Source: Loripinus fragilis (Eukaryota > Mollusca > Bivalvia > Lucinida > Lucinidae). Taken from it: a stretch of 64,000 nucleotides of DNA. A model generated the notes under the pieces. The model saw nothing but the letters and a program-made list of their open reading frames with translations, made no database searches and had not been told where the DNA came from. This document shows positions 30,959 to 42,369 of this stretch, one piece after another (the stretch's first letter is position 1; each line of letters begins with the position of its first letter). The DNA lies in NCBI GenBank assembly GCA_964019695.1, contig OZ026515.1:144096152-144160151 (forward strand). Reading direction: 5' to 3'. The translations under genes and the position numbers were made by a program.

Positions 30959-32901
30959 TTATGCCCCCAAAGGAACTTTGGGAAGCATATAGTAATCGCA
31001 CTGTCCGTCCGTCAGTCCGTCCGTGTGTCCGTCCGTCCGTCCCGCTTTCGTGTCCGGTCCATATCTCCTATATTCTTTGAGGTAGGAATTCCAAATTTGG
31101 TGTGTGGATGCCTCTTGGGATGGCGGAGTGTCGTGTACCATTTTTGGGTCAATGTGACCTTGACCTTGACCTGACCTAGTTTTTAGAATAATCGTGTCCG
31201 GAGCATATCTCTTATATTATTTGAGGTAGGAATCTCAAATTTAATGTGTGGATGCATCTTGGGATGACGAAGTGTCGCGTACCATAATTGGGTCACTGTG
31301 ACCTTGAACTTGACCTATACCCTAGTTTCTAGAAACTGCATTGAGTCTGGTGCTTATCTCCTATATTCTTTGAGGTAGGAATTCTAAATCCGTCCGTGTG
31401 TCCGTCCGTCCGTCCCGCTTTCGTGTCCGGTCCATATCTCCTATATTCTTTGAGGTAGGAATTCCAAATTTGGTGTGTGGATGCATCTTGGGATGGCGGA
31501 GTGTCGTGTACCATTTTTGGGTCAATGTGACCTTGACCTTGACCTGACCTAGTTTTTAGAATAATCGTGTCCGGAGCATATCTCTTATATTATTTGAGGT
31601 AGGAATCTCAAATTTAATGTGTGGATGCATCTTGGGATGATGAAGTGTCGCGTACCATAATTGGGTCACTGTGACCTTGAACTTGACCTATACCCTAGTT
31701 TCTAGAAACTGCATTGAGTCTGGTGCTTATCTCCTATATTCTTTGAGGTAGGAATTCTAAATTTGGTGTGTGTATACATCTTGGGATGGCGGAGTGTCGC
31801 ATACCATTTTCGGGTCACTGTGACCTTGACCTTGACCTCGTCTTAAGAATAACCATGTCCGGAGCATATCTCTTATATTATTTGAGGTAGGAATTTCAAA
31901 TTTGGTGTGTGGATGCATCTTGGTAAGGCGAAGTGTCGCATACCATTTTCGGGTCACTGTGACCTTGACCTTGACCTCGTCTTTAGAATAACCGTGTCCA
32001 TAGCATATCTCTTATATTATTTGAGGTAGGAATCTCAAATTTGGTGTGTGGATGCATCTTGGACTGTTGAAGTGTCGCATACCATAATTGGGTCACTGTG
32101 ATCTTGAACTTGACCTCTGACCTAGTTTCTAGAAACTGCATTGAGTCTGGTGCATATCTCCTATATTCTTTGAGATAGGAATTCCAACTTTGGTGTGTAA
32201 ATACATCTTGGGATGACGGGGAGTCTTTAACAATTTTTAGGTCAATGTGACCTTGACCTCTGACACAGTTTTAAGAATTATTGTGTCCCGAGCATATCTC
32301 TTATATTCTTTGAGTGAGGAATTCCAAATTTGGTGTGTAGATGCATCTTGGGATAGCCGAGTGTCATGTACCATTTTTGGGTCACTGTGACCTTAACCTC
32401 TGACCTAGTTTTAGAATAATCATGTCCAGAGCATATCTCTTATATTATTTGAGATAGGAATCTCAAATTTGGTTTGTTGATGCATCTTGGGATGAGGAAG
32501 CTTACCATAATTATGGCACTGTGACCTTGAACTTGACCTCTGACCTAGTTTCTAGAAACTGGTGCATATCTCCTATATTCTTTGAAATAGGAATTCCAAA
32601 TTTGGTATGTAAATGCATCTTGGGATGCCTGAGTGTCACAAACTATTTTTGCGTCACTGTGATCTTGACCTCTGACCTAGTTTTCAAGAATTATTGTGTC
32701 CAGAGCATATCTGCTATATTATTTGATGTAGGAATCCCAAATTTGGGGTGGTGATTCCTCTTGGGATGGCGGATTGGTGCATACCATTTTGAGTCACTTT
32801 GACTTTGACATTGACTTCTGGCCTCATGGTTTTTCGTGCTATATTACAGCTATCTTTCCTCAAATGTGTCTTATGCTAGACCAATTCCTTTGGGGGCATT
32901 G
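30959..32901. mobile_element. TIR-bounded satellite element rich in TGACCTTGA
   Basis: It opens TATGCCCCCAAAGGAACTTT and closes CCAATTCCTTTGGGGGCATT, an inverted 14-15-bp end. Next to the left end is a GTCC-rich stretch (GTCCGTCCGTCAGTCC). The interior is about twelve ~145-bp units (CATATCTC.TATATT.TTTGAGGTAGGAAT … GGTGTGTGGATGCATCTTGG … GGGTCACTGTGACCTTGACC). A 373-bp block at 31017-31389 is duplicated nearly exactly at 31390-31762. Short ORFs read the repeat only. Confidence 0.8.
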
Positions 32902-32949
32902 GTCACGTGTTTGTGACATTTCTTGTTTCTTTCTCGAAGACCTTCACAG

Positions 32950-33495
32950 CGTTTGAGCAGTAATTTGATAAAAGAAGCCAGTCAATGAGATTTTGGTACT
33001 TATTAGGACACATGGATAGCACAGTCGATACAGCGTTTAGCTCTGCCTAGCTACATACCTCTGCTGTGCAGGTTCCAATCCACTAGCGACCCCAGCAAAA
33101 AGTTATCGATTAGTGAAGAAATGTCCAATGGTTCCTGCAGTTGTATGTATCAATGTTTTGACTGTCACCTTCTGAACTGCAATGGTCTTGGCAGAACACC
33201 GAGGGCTGCACTGGCTTCAGTCGGTGTGGCTAACGTCTGACGTATAACTCTAGCAAGCTATAGCATCAGTGAGCAGCTAATGCTCAGATGAGCCTGTGCA
33301 TCTGCGCTGTCTTGCCAAAGCCTTCACTGCTAGCATACTTGAAGTAGGAAGTAGATGAAGGCTCAGAACAAAAACCAAACCTCTATCCCCAGGAGATAGC
33401 TGTACATGCATGCTTTAAGAGTGACTTTACAAATATACAATGAGTACCAAAATCTTGTGTGCTGGCTACCCAGGCCTGCTATTTCCATAGCTCCA
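32950..33495. other. Non-coding; weak tRNA-like SINE head near 33008-33100
   Basis: GGATAGCACAGTCGATACAG … GTGCAGGTTCCAATCCACTA resembles A- and B-box spacing of a tRNA-derived SINE. Otherwise nothing is recognised. Confidence 0.4.
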
Positions 33496-33500
33496 GATAA

Positions 33501-33723
33501 AGTACGGTAAATGTTCCAAATTTAAAACGCTTTTCTATTTGTGTTCTCAATTAAAAAGTTTGTTTTCAGGACTGGAATTCACAAAATGCTTGTCAGAATA
33601 GCAAATAGGGAAGACCCTGTTCAGACTGCTTCTGCAGAAGCAGTATGATCTGGGTCTGCAATGTTTTGTCAAGGCCTTTTGACCGGGCAATGGTGTTCAA
33701 ATTTTTAGAGCAGTTACCGTACA
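33501..33723. repeat. 'TACGGTAAATG' inverted-repeat element, copy 2
   Basis: TACGGTAAATGTTCCAAATT … CAGACTGCTTCTGCAGAAGC AGTATGATCTG … GTTCAAATTTTTAGAGCAGT TACCGTA. TA at both ends. Confidence 0.75.
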
Positions 33724-33857
33724 ATTTTCTAGCCACAAAATGAGCCAGTGCATGTTAAAACCAACAAAATGACATCTATGCTTATCAAATGCTCAGATCA
33801 GTTAGGGCTTCAACTCAATCACATTGATTTTTTTATGTGAATTTAATAGGTTGCCAA

Positions 33858-34015
33858 GAGCTGATGGGTTCGAGCCTCATCAGCATCACTGCCTTGTGTC
33901 CTTGAGCAAGACACATTAATCCTTGCTTAGTACTGGTTCAACCTAGGAAGATCCGTCCCGACATAACTGAAAAATTGTTGACTGGGATGTAAAGAATCAA
34001 ATCAAACAAACAAAG
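33858..34015 (+). mobile_element. SINE, 5'-truncated
   Basis: It begins in the B-box region (GATGGGTTCGAGCCTCATC) and keeps GTGTCCTTGAGCAAGACACA TTAATCC and the tail GACTGGGATGTAAAGAATCA AATCAAACAAACAAAG. Confidence 0.7.
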
Positions 34016-34206
34016 AGCTGATGGTTTCTGTTTGCAGACAACAAAGACTGATCAGTTGGTTGATCTGGGTTTTTGCTAGCCTCATGGGTCATTTGATTTC
34101 ATCATGCAAAGGCTCATGTAATTTGTTCCATTTCCTTAAACCAGTATTTTGCTGCTTGCACATTCACAGGATTTTATTTGTCATATTTACTTACAATGAA
34201 GGCCCA

Positions 34207-34436
34207 GACCAGGCTGCAAGGTTATAAAACTTTTTTCATGCTCAACTCAACTGAGCATGAAATTTCATCTGCTCATAGAAAGCAAAATACGAAAAAATAA
34301 CAATTTTTTCCTTAAAACACAGATGTTATTTTTATCCTGCTAATAAATGTTAACAATTGTAGGCATTTTAAACATTTATAAACAGGATAAATTTTATGCT
34401 CAGTTGAGGGTGAAAAAAGTTTTATAACCTCAAAGG
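34207..34436 (+). repeat. 'GAGGTTATAAAA' palindromic element, copy 3
   Basis: AAGGTTATAAAACTTTTTTC ATGCTCAACTCAACTGAGC … GTTGAGGGTGAAAAAAGTTT TATAACCTCAAAGG. Confidence 0.65.
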
Positions 34437-34924
34437 CAGTCAAGTAGAGATATGTAGGCTGATTATGGCCTTTGTTTACCATTGTACAGTGTAACGCAGC
34501 TCATAATGTAGTCTTTCCAAGGTTCTGATATTTGATATAATACTTAGTATAAATACTTTGATGATCTTTCTAAGACTAAATAAAAAATAAGTGTGTTTCG
34601 AGTAGCAGGTCTGAAAATTTTAGGTACGGTTGGCTGTTTGAAGTATTTTACCCATTTGAATATCTCAAACAGTTGATCAATCATCACTTTACTGGAATTT
34701 TTCCTTTTTTTGCAATTTTGGGAAGGGGCCCTAGGGCCTTTCAGATTGGGAAAATTAGCGTGCTCAACCCCTAAATAGGAATTTGTTATAGTGCACAATT
34801 ATGTCATTTTTGGTCAATAAAAAAAATCAAATTAGCTATTACACATACTTTTGCCATCAAAAAATGAAGGAGAAATAAGATTAATTGGTTGTATGTTGTA
34901 GCTTGTGTGTGTGGTGACTGAATG

Positions 34925-34985
34925 AAAATCCCAATCTTCAAAAAAAAAAATTTGTTGAAGATTGGGATTTTTTTTTCAACATTGG
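34925..34985. repeat. Hairpin
   Basis: AAAAATCCCAATCTTC-type arms: AATCCCAATCTTCAAAAAA … TTGAAGATTGGGATT with a short loop. Confidence 0.6.
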
Positions 34986-35052
34986 GAAAAAGTCACCTAA
35001 ATTCCATTGGGAATGGGGCCGGCCCATGAGAACACCAAAAAATTCCTGCTAG

Positions 35053-35292
35053 TTTAACTCTTTGCCTGCCAGTGCTGTCTGTTGATAATCATTGCAAACA
35101 GTTTGGATCCAGAGCAGGCCTAACAAAATGTTGGTCCAAATCTGGATCCAGACTGTTTGACACTATGATGGTTTTCCTGAAAGATTTTTAAAAAAAAGTA
35201 TTGCATTCTTTTCTGTATGCCAGTCGCCAGTAACAAAGGCTCTTAGGAGTATTACAATTTTGAAAAAAAATCTTAGCATGCAAAGAGTTAAT
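35053..35292. repeat. Palindromic family 'TTAACTCTTTGC', full copy
   Basis: TTTAACTCTTTGCCTGCCAG … GGATCCAGAGCAGGCC / GGTCCAAATCTGGATCC … CTTAGCATGCAAAGAGTTAA. Confidence 0.75.
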
Positions 35293-35343
35293 CTGGATTG
35301 AATTTGTCATTGAAGAGTGATAGATCATTAGACATTAAAATAT

Positions 35344-35497
35344 AGGGATCACACATGTTTTTTCATGCATTAACATTTGCCTGTCCACAGGAAGCTGTTT
35401 GAACACGAGGCTGTTAGGCAGAGTGTTCAAACATCTACCGAGGTACCCGGCAAATGTTAATGAAATGAAACAAACGTGTGTGATCCCTATATTTTAA
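35344..35497. repeat. Palindromic family 'GGGATCACACATGTTT', copy 1
   Basis: AGGGATCACACATGTTTTTT CATGCATTAACATTTGCC … GGCAAATGTTAATG … AAACGTGTGTGATCCCT; inner TGTTTGAACACGAGG / GTGTTCAAACA. The second copy is at 38556-38704. Confidence 0.75.
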
Positions 35498-35640
35498 CCA
35501 TATTTTAGCCCAAAAAAAAGAAAACTGGTTTTCATCAATTTCTTTTGATTAGTTTATTAGAACAATAGCTCAAGTGCATAAGTCTGGTATTTTGTTGACT
35601 TTTAATGTTGCTATGGTAATAGAAAATATGTTACCATAAT

Positions 35641-35779
35641 GAGCCTCACCGGCGTCACTGCGTTGTGTCCTTCAGCAAGAAACATTAATCCTTGCTTTGT
35701 ACTGGTTCAACCCAGGAAGACCCGTCCCGAATTAACTGAAACATTATTGACTGGGACGTAAACAATCAAATCAAACAAT
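35641..35779 (+). mobile_element. SINE, 5'-truncated
   Basis: GAGCCTCACCGGCGTCACTG CGTTGTGTCC … TGACTGGGACGTAAACAATC AAATCAAAC. It is embedded in another palindrome: CAATAGCTCAAGTGCATAAG near 35566 is inverted by TTACACTTAGGCTATTG at about 35826. Confidence 0.7.
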
Positions 35780-36532
35780 AGCAACGGTGAAAGCCAAATA
35801 AATACCTGAATTTTACACTTAGGCTATTGTTCTAATAAACCATTCAAAAGCAACTTTTATTTTTTGGCCTCATAGAGGGGCCAAAATAGCTCCTTAACGC
35901 ATGTAGCTGTTTGCTGGTGAATTGTTTCAGATATAGTTTCAAGGGACAAAGAAGTGCAATAAATATATTTTACAATGAAAAGTTTCTTGTTTTATTTTAA
36001 ACATATACCATTTAAAACAGAACCAACCAGAGTTTATATGAACATGGCCACCAATCCATCTCCTTCATTGCATATACCAGTTGGATTAAACTTTCTGTTT
36101 CTTAATTTTGACAGCAAATTTTAGAAATCGGGCAATGCTATTTGATAAGACACTCATTCAACTTTTTGACATTGACATCGGTTTTAAAAGGATTTTCTAC
36201 TTGCCAGATTAAAATGGTTTGTAGTGAAGAAAATTGCATTTTTTCAACTTCAACACAGATTCTAGAATCAGTTTATGTGTCAGTGCACACTATTTAAAAT
36301 ATGTCAAAGGTACACATCAAGGCCATCGAATAGCTTTTTCAGATTTTTAAATTTTTGTATTTGTTAGAAGAAATAACGATTTTGCTGAAATTAAGTCCCT
36401 CTCGTTCATAGGAAACAGGTCCCTCTTCTTCATAGCACAGTATTGATTTTATGCGATGAAGGAGATGGATTGGTGGCCATGATGAAGTAATAAAAAAACA
36501 GATTGGTTTTAGAAAGACAACCTACCAGTTGA

Positions 36533-36754
36533 TTTACTCTTTGCATGCTGGGTAATTTTTCATGCTTTTGTTGTCTGCTGATTTTTTTAAGATAAACTTT
36601 TTTCAAAAAATTCTTTCAGGAACACTATCAGAGTGTCAAACAGTTTGGAACCAGATCAGGATCGACATTCTGTCGGTCCTGATATGGGTCCAAACAGTTT
36701 GCAAAGGTTACCAGCAGATGACGAAAGTCGCCTCTAGCAGGCAAACAATTAAAC
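36533..36754. repeat. Palindromic family 'TTAACTCTTTGC', full copy
   Basis: TTACTCTTTGCATGCTGGGT AATTTTTCATGC … AGATCAGGATCGACATTCTG TCGGTCCTGATATGGG … CTAGCAGGCAAACAATTAA. The 36562-36798 ORF is a by-product. Confidence 0.75.
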
Positions 36755-36799
36755 AGTTGATTGAGATGGATCATGAGAGTCAAAGGAAAGTGCAATAAT

Positions 36800-38100
36800 T
36801 CTTGCCCGACCCCATCCTACTTGCATGGCTTAAGCTACATTCAGTTCTTGGATGCCTGAACCTTATCATTACAAAGGACCAGAATATATATCCAATGATA
36901 ACTATGGGTGCTATTGAACCCTGGGGTGTGGCCAGTTTGGAACCCAGGATTGGCAGGATTTATGTAGGGGACTACTAGACACTGCTACATATTAAATTTA
37001 TAAGCTATGAGAGAAAAAGATTTTTTAGTTTTCCCACTATAAGTATATGGGAGCTTTATGTTGCCATGGCAACCAGAGTTCTAACCCAATCAGCCCAAAA
37101 ACCCTATGCAGCCTTTCCCCTCTACCTGATGATGCTTTACATGAATTTGATTACAACTGGCCAGTGTTTTTGGAGTCTTGGCATTGCAAGTTTAGTATCA
37201 GCGTAGTTTTTTTTATCTGCACTCTAACCTGTGAACTGTTGGATGGATTTGACCAAATTTACACAGATACTTATATGGGGCAGTCAAAAGAAATGATTAG
37301 ATTTTGGTGTCTTTGACTTAGTTTTCTTATGAAAAAGCCTTGTGGTTAAGTGAGCTGACCATCTAGATACGACCATAGCTGTTGACTGGGACGTAAATCA
37401 TCAAACCAAACCAGCAGACAATTCTCATGAAATATCATGCCTTATTTGTTATTTTTGAAAAAGCAGCAAAATTTGAAATTGTAGTCTGCTGCAAATTCTA
37501 GGCGGCGCTTTATGGGTTAAAAATGAATTTGAGCTGTGACAAAATATGGCCACCAGAAAGTGTGACTTTTTGCTTCTAAGAACAAGTTAGATATTCTCTG
37601 AAATGGTAGGTCAGAATTTAAAATAATTTGGTAGAAGTGGTAGATAGGTGACCTACAAAAGCATAACTTAAGAATTTGCTCTGTCGAAAAATATCTGGGC
37701 ATATGTGATGCCATTTTCCCTTATATACCTTTATAAATAACATTAAATAAAACTCAGGTGATGACCTCTTGCCTCTCTTGTATTATCATATGGACCTTGA
37801 AGCAAGAAATCTGTCTTTTGGGTTTGCGACAAGGTTATGTGCAAACCATCCTGTTCAGCTACAGAGACTAGCTAGAATATTTAAATTTTGCATGGATCAA
37901 GTGTGACTACTATACTTTCCAGGTAGAGAATTACAAAGGCTATGATCAGACTGCGTGGATGTGCAGGCTGGTCTGCACCTATGTTGTTAACAAACAAGAG
38001 TAAGGTTATCATGTGACTGGTGGCCCAAATAAATTCAGATTTTTAGGGCTTTGAGAAGCTGTACATCACAAATTTATTGCATAAATGTACTCTTTTTATA
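36800..38100. other. Repeat-derived sequence, no gene supported
   Basis: It contains a short SINE tail (37340-37420: GACCATAGCTGTTGACTGGG ACGTAAATCATC) and a copy of the AT-rich repeat shared with about 4220-4320 (ATGCCTTATTTGTTATTTTTG). The 89-codon ORF at 37047 has no splice context or domain. Confidence 0.4.
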
Positions 38101-38182
38101 CCCTGCCACATAATAGTGGCATGGTATTATATACCTTTCACTGTCTGTCTGTCCGTCCATCTGTGCTCACCATTTAGGGGAT

Positions 38183-38328
38183 AACTGTATTCAAATTTTT
38201 CATTTGGGGAGGTATATCGTCGGATATACGGTCGGAAATTTAGTTTTACGGCGACGCGCGAGCGGAGCCGTAAAACGTGATTTCCGAACGTATATCCGAC
38301 GATATACCTCCCCAAATGAAAAGTTTGA
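38183..38328. repeat. Palindromic MITE, about 60-bp arms, GC-rich centre
   Basis: ATTCAAATTTTTCATTTGGG GAGGTATATCGTCGGATATA CG … TATATCCGACGATATACCTC CCCAAATGAAAAGTTTGAAT; inner ACGGCGACGCGCGAGCGGAGCCGT. Part of the motif recurs at 38455-38490. Confidence 0.8.
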
Positions 38329-38555
38329 ATATGGTTATCCCCATTCTAATGCAATTCTGCAGTTTCGTCTCAAATCGGAGAGTTGCAAGCAGCATCATGA
38401 CGCACGTCATCTAATGAAATGTGATGTAATTGATGACGTCAAACTGTTTCCTAGAGTATATCGCAGGATATACTGTCGCAAATTTTTGACAGTATCCAAT
38501 CAGAAGTAGCGTTACAAAAGCAAGTGCATTAGAATTCTGGTTGGTAAGTGGAGTA

Positions 38556-38704
38556 TAGGGATCACACATGTTTGTTCATGCATTAACATTTGCCGGGTCC
38601 CGAGGAAGCTGTTAGAACACGAGGCCGTTAGGCCGAGTGTTCAAACATCGTCTGAGGGACCCGGCAAGTGTTAATGCAATGAAACAAACATGTGTGATCG
38701 TTAT
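38556..38704. repeat. Palindromic family 'GGGATCACACATGTTT', copy 2
   Basis: AGGGATCACACATGTTTGTT CATGCATTAACATTTGCCGG GTCC … GGACCCGGCAAGTGTTAATG CAATGAAACAAACATGTGTG ATC. Confidence 0.8.
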
Positions 38705-38990
38705 TCTTGCATATTTTACCCGATTTCAGCATAAACCGCGCTGAAAACGTCGCTTAAAAATCAAATATCCCTTTTCTTACACTTGATTTCTCAAAACAAA
38801 ATGGCGTCTGCGTCAACTTTCGAACGTCATTACGTCGCCACAACGTCATATATAAGCGTGCAACGTTTTCCCATACGAAAGCATCGGCGAAATGACCAGT
38901 CACGGCCGCAACGCATTCCAGTGTAACGTCATGCATGCAAATCAGGGCCCAGTTTAGGCTTTTTCAAGTAAAAGCCATGTTCAAACAGCA
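38705..38990. other. CpG-rich segment of unknown role
   Basis: Richer in CG than its surroundings, with several ACGTCA/TGACG words (ACGTCATTACGTCG) and AAAATGGCGTCTGCGTC. It could be a promoter or an interior piece of the adjacent repeat. No exon can be defined, and the minus-strand ORF at 38754-38936 is not supported. Confidence 0.3.
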
Positions 38991-39099
38991 CGTGAATCTC
39001 ATGATTTGAACATGGATTCTGCGGCTTCAAACAGCTTCGCGTAACGAATTCCCATGCAAGAATATTTATTCATCAAGTTTTGCATACATTTTGTTATCA

Positions 39100-39358
39100 G
39101 GATGAGTGGTATGGGATTGTTAATGGACAAAATCCATCCGCTTTTAATAGAGTTATTGCCCTTGTTTGTATTGGAAAAATGGTTTCTGGCCTGTAATTCC
39201 TTTACTGTTTATGATATCTGAATGAAATTTCACAGATATATTTCACATCAAAGGTTGCATTTTGTGACTAAGAAATGTCACTCCCACCTTTCCATTTCAT
39301 GAGTTATCTGCCCTTGATGCATCTGAAAAATAGTTTATAACTTGTAATTCCTTTTCTA
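39100..39358. repeat. Dispersed 'GAGTTATCTGCCCTTGAT' tandem-type repeat (left part)
   Basis: CCTGTAATTCCTTTACTGTT TATGATATCTGAATGAAATT TCACAG … CATTTCATGAGTTATCTGCC CTTGATGCATCTG. It continues after the mariner-like insert at 40692-40830, so the insert split the array. Confidence 0.65.
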
Positions 39359-39360
39359 TA

Positions 39361-40689
39361 CGAGGGTCATTTGGAAAGTTCTTAGCATGGCATCATAACT
39401 CCACAATGCGTTGATAAAATGCTATCAAATGATACATTTTTGGAAACTAGAATTCAACGGCTACTTGATGGTTTAATTTTTGTCGAAAAAGGACTTGGCA
39501 TGCACGTGCAGCGCATGCTCAAAATGAGGAGGGGTTTATATACTGGCGGAAATTTTAAGCAAAATACTAGGAAAAAAGCAAAGAAAATTGGGGGCTTTAT
39601 TTGCGATCTTGATTTGACAAATTAACGATTTGGTGCAAACTTATTTTGCGATCACTGCTTGCACGACTACCACCTTTTTATTCGGGAAATGTTGACTGAT
39701 AGAGAAATGGTAAACTTTCAAAAATGGGGCTTTTTTCGATTTTTCTTTATACTTTTACTATAAATTGTGTCACTACAGGAGCACAAAAAATGCCTATTGA
39801 GTATATGTTTTGCTTTATTTGTAGCGAACAATGCATAAAAATCATTTCGTCCTGCAAAAAGTGTGGCTTGTTTAGTTCTGTATTCAAGAAAATTATTCCT
39901 AATAACACTACCCCTACTTTTCAAGAAGTGGGTGGGGTAACTTAATCCCTCACATTTTGTCGATGGAATAAAAACTTTTCATGGTATCGAGTTAACTATC
40001 AAAAAATTGATTGATTTCTACTCTCAAGGTATTTTTACTTTTTTGTTTGCCACTGTTTTTAATTAAAATGAACCAGAACGTCAGCTCATAGCTAAACATA
40101 CTCTGTCCCATGGTAAGAGTATAAGAGTTATCTTCCCTTTGTCCTGGTTTACAAAATTTATTTTGGTTTCAATACAACGCGCATAAAGTGTACTTGACAA
40201 AAATACCAACTCAAGGCATTTTTAAACTACTGTCGGTTATATATTTTCAAAATATGTGCATTGTGACATGCGATTTTTAGTCGAAAAAATTAGCGCATTA
40301 CTTTGCTTTCTAGACGGTTTTCGTATTACTGTTCCGGTATTTAGTTATTAGAAACATCCAACTTGGTCATCAATTGAAAACAACTGTACCAGATCGTGGC
40401 CTACAAAATGGTACAAAAGTAGCTAATTTCATGAACTATTGTTAATGTTCTGCACACTTTTCAGAAGGTAAAATGTTTTATTTTCCACTGAAATTTTGCG
40501 TTTTCCAGTATACAAACAGTACATGTATTCACAATAACATTTTTTGTGTATGCATCATAATATCCTCATGAAATTTATGCCATAGCATAGAGGAAAGATA
40601 CCTCTTTAAAATGATACCAAATATGATAAGGTTTGTAAATCGGTTACTGAGATAAAAGACCATGCTAAGAACTTTCCAAATGCCCCTCG
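39361..40689. mobile_element. Mariner-like element (1329 bp, 30-bp TIRs, TA duplication)
   Basis: The left end CGAGGGTCATTTGGAAAGTT CTTAGCATGG and right end CCATGCTAAGAACTTTCCAA ATGCCCCTCG form 30-bp inverted repeats with one mismatch, flanked by TA on each side. Size, CGAGGG termini and TA target fit Tc1/mariner. No ORF longer than about 73 codons remains and no D,D(34)D block was found, so the transposase is decayed or absent. It sits inside a repeat array whose halves rejoin across it. Confidence 0.85.
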
Positions 40690-40944
40690 TATGTAATGTC
40701 TGGATGAAACTTCACAGTTATGTGTAACATCAAAGCTTTCATTAATGTGACTATGGACTGTCACTCTGACCTTTCTATTTCATGAGTTATCTGCCCTTGA
40801 TAGATCTGAAATATGCATGCTTTTTTACCTGTTGTTCCTTCTTAATGATACTTTACTGGTATAATGACTATTAAAAACACTTATCATAGACAAAGACAGC
40901 TACTCTGGCCATTCCTATTCTTGAATTAACTGCTCTTGATGTCT

Positions 40945-41140
40945 TAGTTTGTTTGTTTGATTTGATTCTTTATGTCCCATCAACCATCTTTCAGTTAAAC
41001 AGGGACAGGTCTTCCTGGGTTGAACCAGTACTAAGCTAGGATAAATATGTCTTGCTCAAGGACCACAACTCAGTGACGCCGGTGAGGCTTGAACCTCTAG
41101 TCAAGCACTCTACCACTGTCACAGCCACTGCGCTCCCTCT
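40945..41140 (-). mobile_element. SINE, full-length, with 11-bp target duplication
   Basis: Minus-strand copy of the GAGCGCAGTGGCTGTGAC-head family, tail at the left (GTTTGTTTGATTTGATTCTT TATGTCCCATCAACC). TCTTGATGTCT is at 40934-40944 and again at 41141-41151, a clean target-site duplication of 11 bp. Target-primed retroposition is inferred. Confidence 0.85.
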
Positions 41141-41409
41141 TCTTGATGTCTGAAAAAGGGGTTTATGGTCTGTTATATGATACAGAGTTAAATGACCTTC
41201 ATCGCCATCATCCCCATAGGTGTGAAGCATATAGCACAGACATGCAGCACAGGTACAGCAGCGGTTCTTGTGTCTATAATATATACTGTAAGGCATTTAA
41301 AGGCACCAGTTACCAACACCTAGAATCCTTTTATCTAAACCTCTTATTATTTTTATATACCTCTAAATGATAATAAATTACAACGAAATAAAGAACATCC
41401 ATAATCAAG

Positions 41410-41515
41410 CCCAGATTATCCTGTTTTGAAAACAGTGCAGATCCAGATCAGCTGTCTTCTAAGAAGCCAGCTGATCAGACTCTACACTGTTTTCTGCTCT
41501 GTTTGTGAATACATG
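41410..41515. repeat. Palindrome, 'CAGTG(T)AGATC-AGCTG' type
   Basis: GAAAACAGTGCAGATCCAGA TCAGCTGTCTTCTAAGAAGC CAGCTGATCAGACTCTACAC TGTTTTC. Confidence 0.6.
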
Positions 41516-41854
41516 TTGTTAGCTGGAATCTGGCGAATTGATTGTATGAAAATTGGGGAGGAGTGTATAGGTATAAGGGAGGTCGAGGAGGAGTATTTTA
41601 CTTTGATATTTTTCAAAATTTTGAATTTGATATTTTTTTTAGGGTTTTCAGAAAAATTAATATATTATTTTTTGTACAGATATTTTGTGTGGTGTGTGTT
41701 GGGGGAAGGGGGTTGGTGGGTGGAGGGAGCTCACTTCTATACTGGACTATTTTCTTGGGTCATTTCTCAAGTGAACTGTGTGTTTTTTTTCAACTGCAAA
41801 CTGAATGAAAACAACAGAACTTAACTAGGGTAATGAAATAAAAGCCTTCAATTT

Positions 41855-42018
41855 CAGAGTTCTCACTAGGATTGTGAAAATAGGAGTAAAAATGCTGTTT
41901 GCCAGAAAAATTTGGAGTTTTACCATACTTTTCTATTGTCACTTTTGAAAAAGTTGGAGTCAGAATCAAAAAGTTGGAGTAAAATAATCCAAATTTGGAG
42001 TTAGTGAGAACTCTGAAT
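41855..42018 (+). repeat. Inverted-end element 'CAGAGTTCTCACTA', copy 1
   Basis: CAGAGTTCTCACTAGGATTG … AAATTTGGAGTTAGTGAGAA CTCTG with repeated AAAGTTGGAGT words. Copy 2, in opposite orientation, is at 55611-55749. Confidence 0.8.
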
Positions 42019-42369
42019 TTTATCTTTTCTTTTATTTATTTCCTACTCAGGCTGGACTTTAGAATCTATCCGACACTATTTGTTATGTTTGTTTGGTGAA
42101 TATGCTTGAACATACGCGTTCAATACATGGAAGTAATGTACAAGCTGAAGATTTAACATCTTTTATGATGGTTAAGGTTAGGTTAGGGTTAAGGTTATGT
42201 TTGGTAGCAACTATAACATATCTATATTCATTTTACTGAAAGGGTGTAGGTGCCGTTTTACTATATTTATTCTTTATTTATGGACCTCCATTAATCATTT
42301 ATGAATATCCATAATTCATTTTAGGATATCTGTAATTCATTTTAGGATCATCAATAGTTCATTCAATAT

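Noticed and set aside
41426..41824. 132-codon ORF with hydrophobic segments
   Set aside because: Low-complexity T-rich sequence; hydrophobicity follows from composition, and no gene structure is seen.
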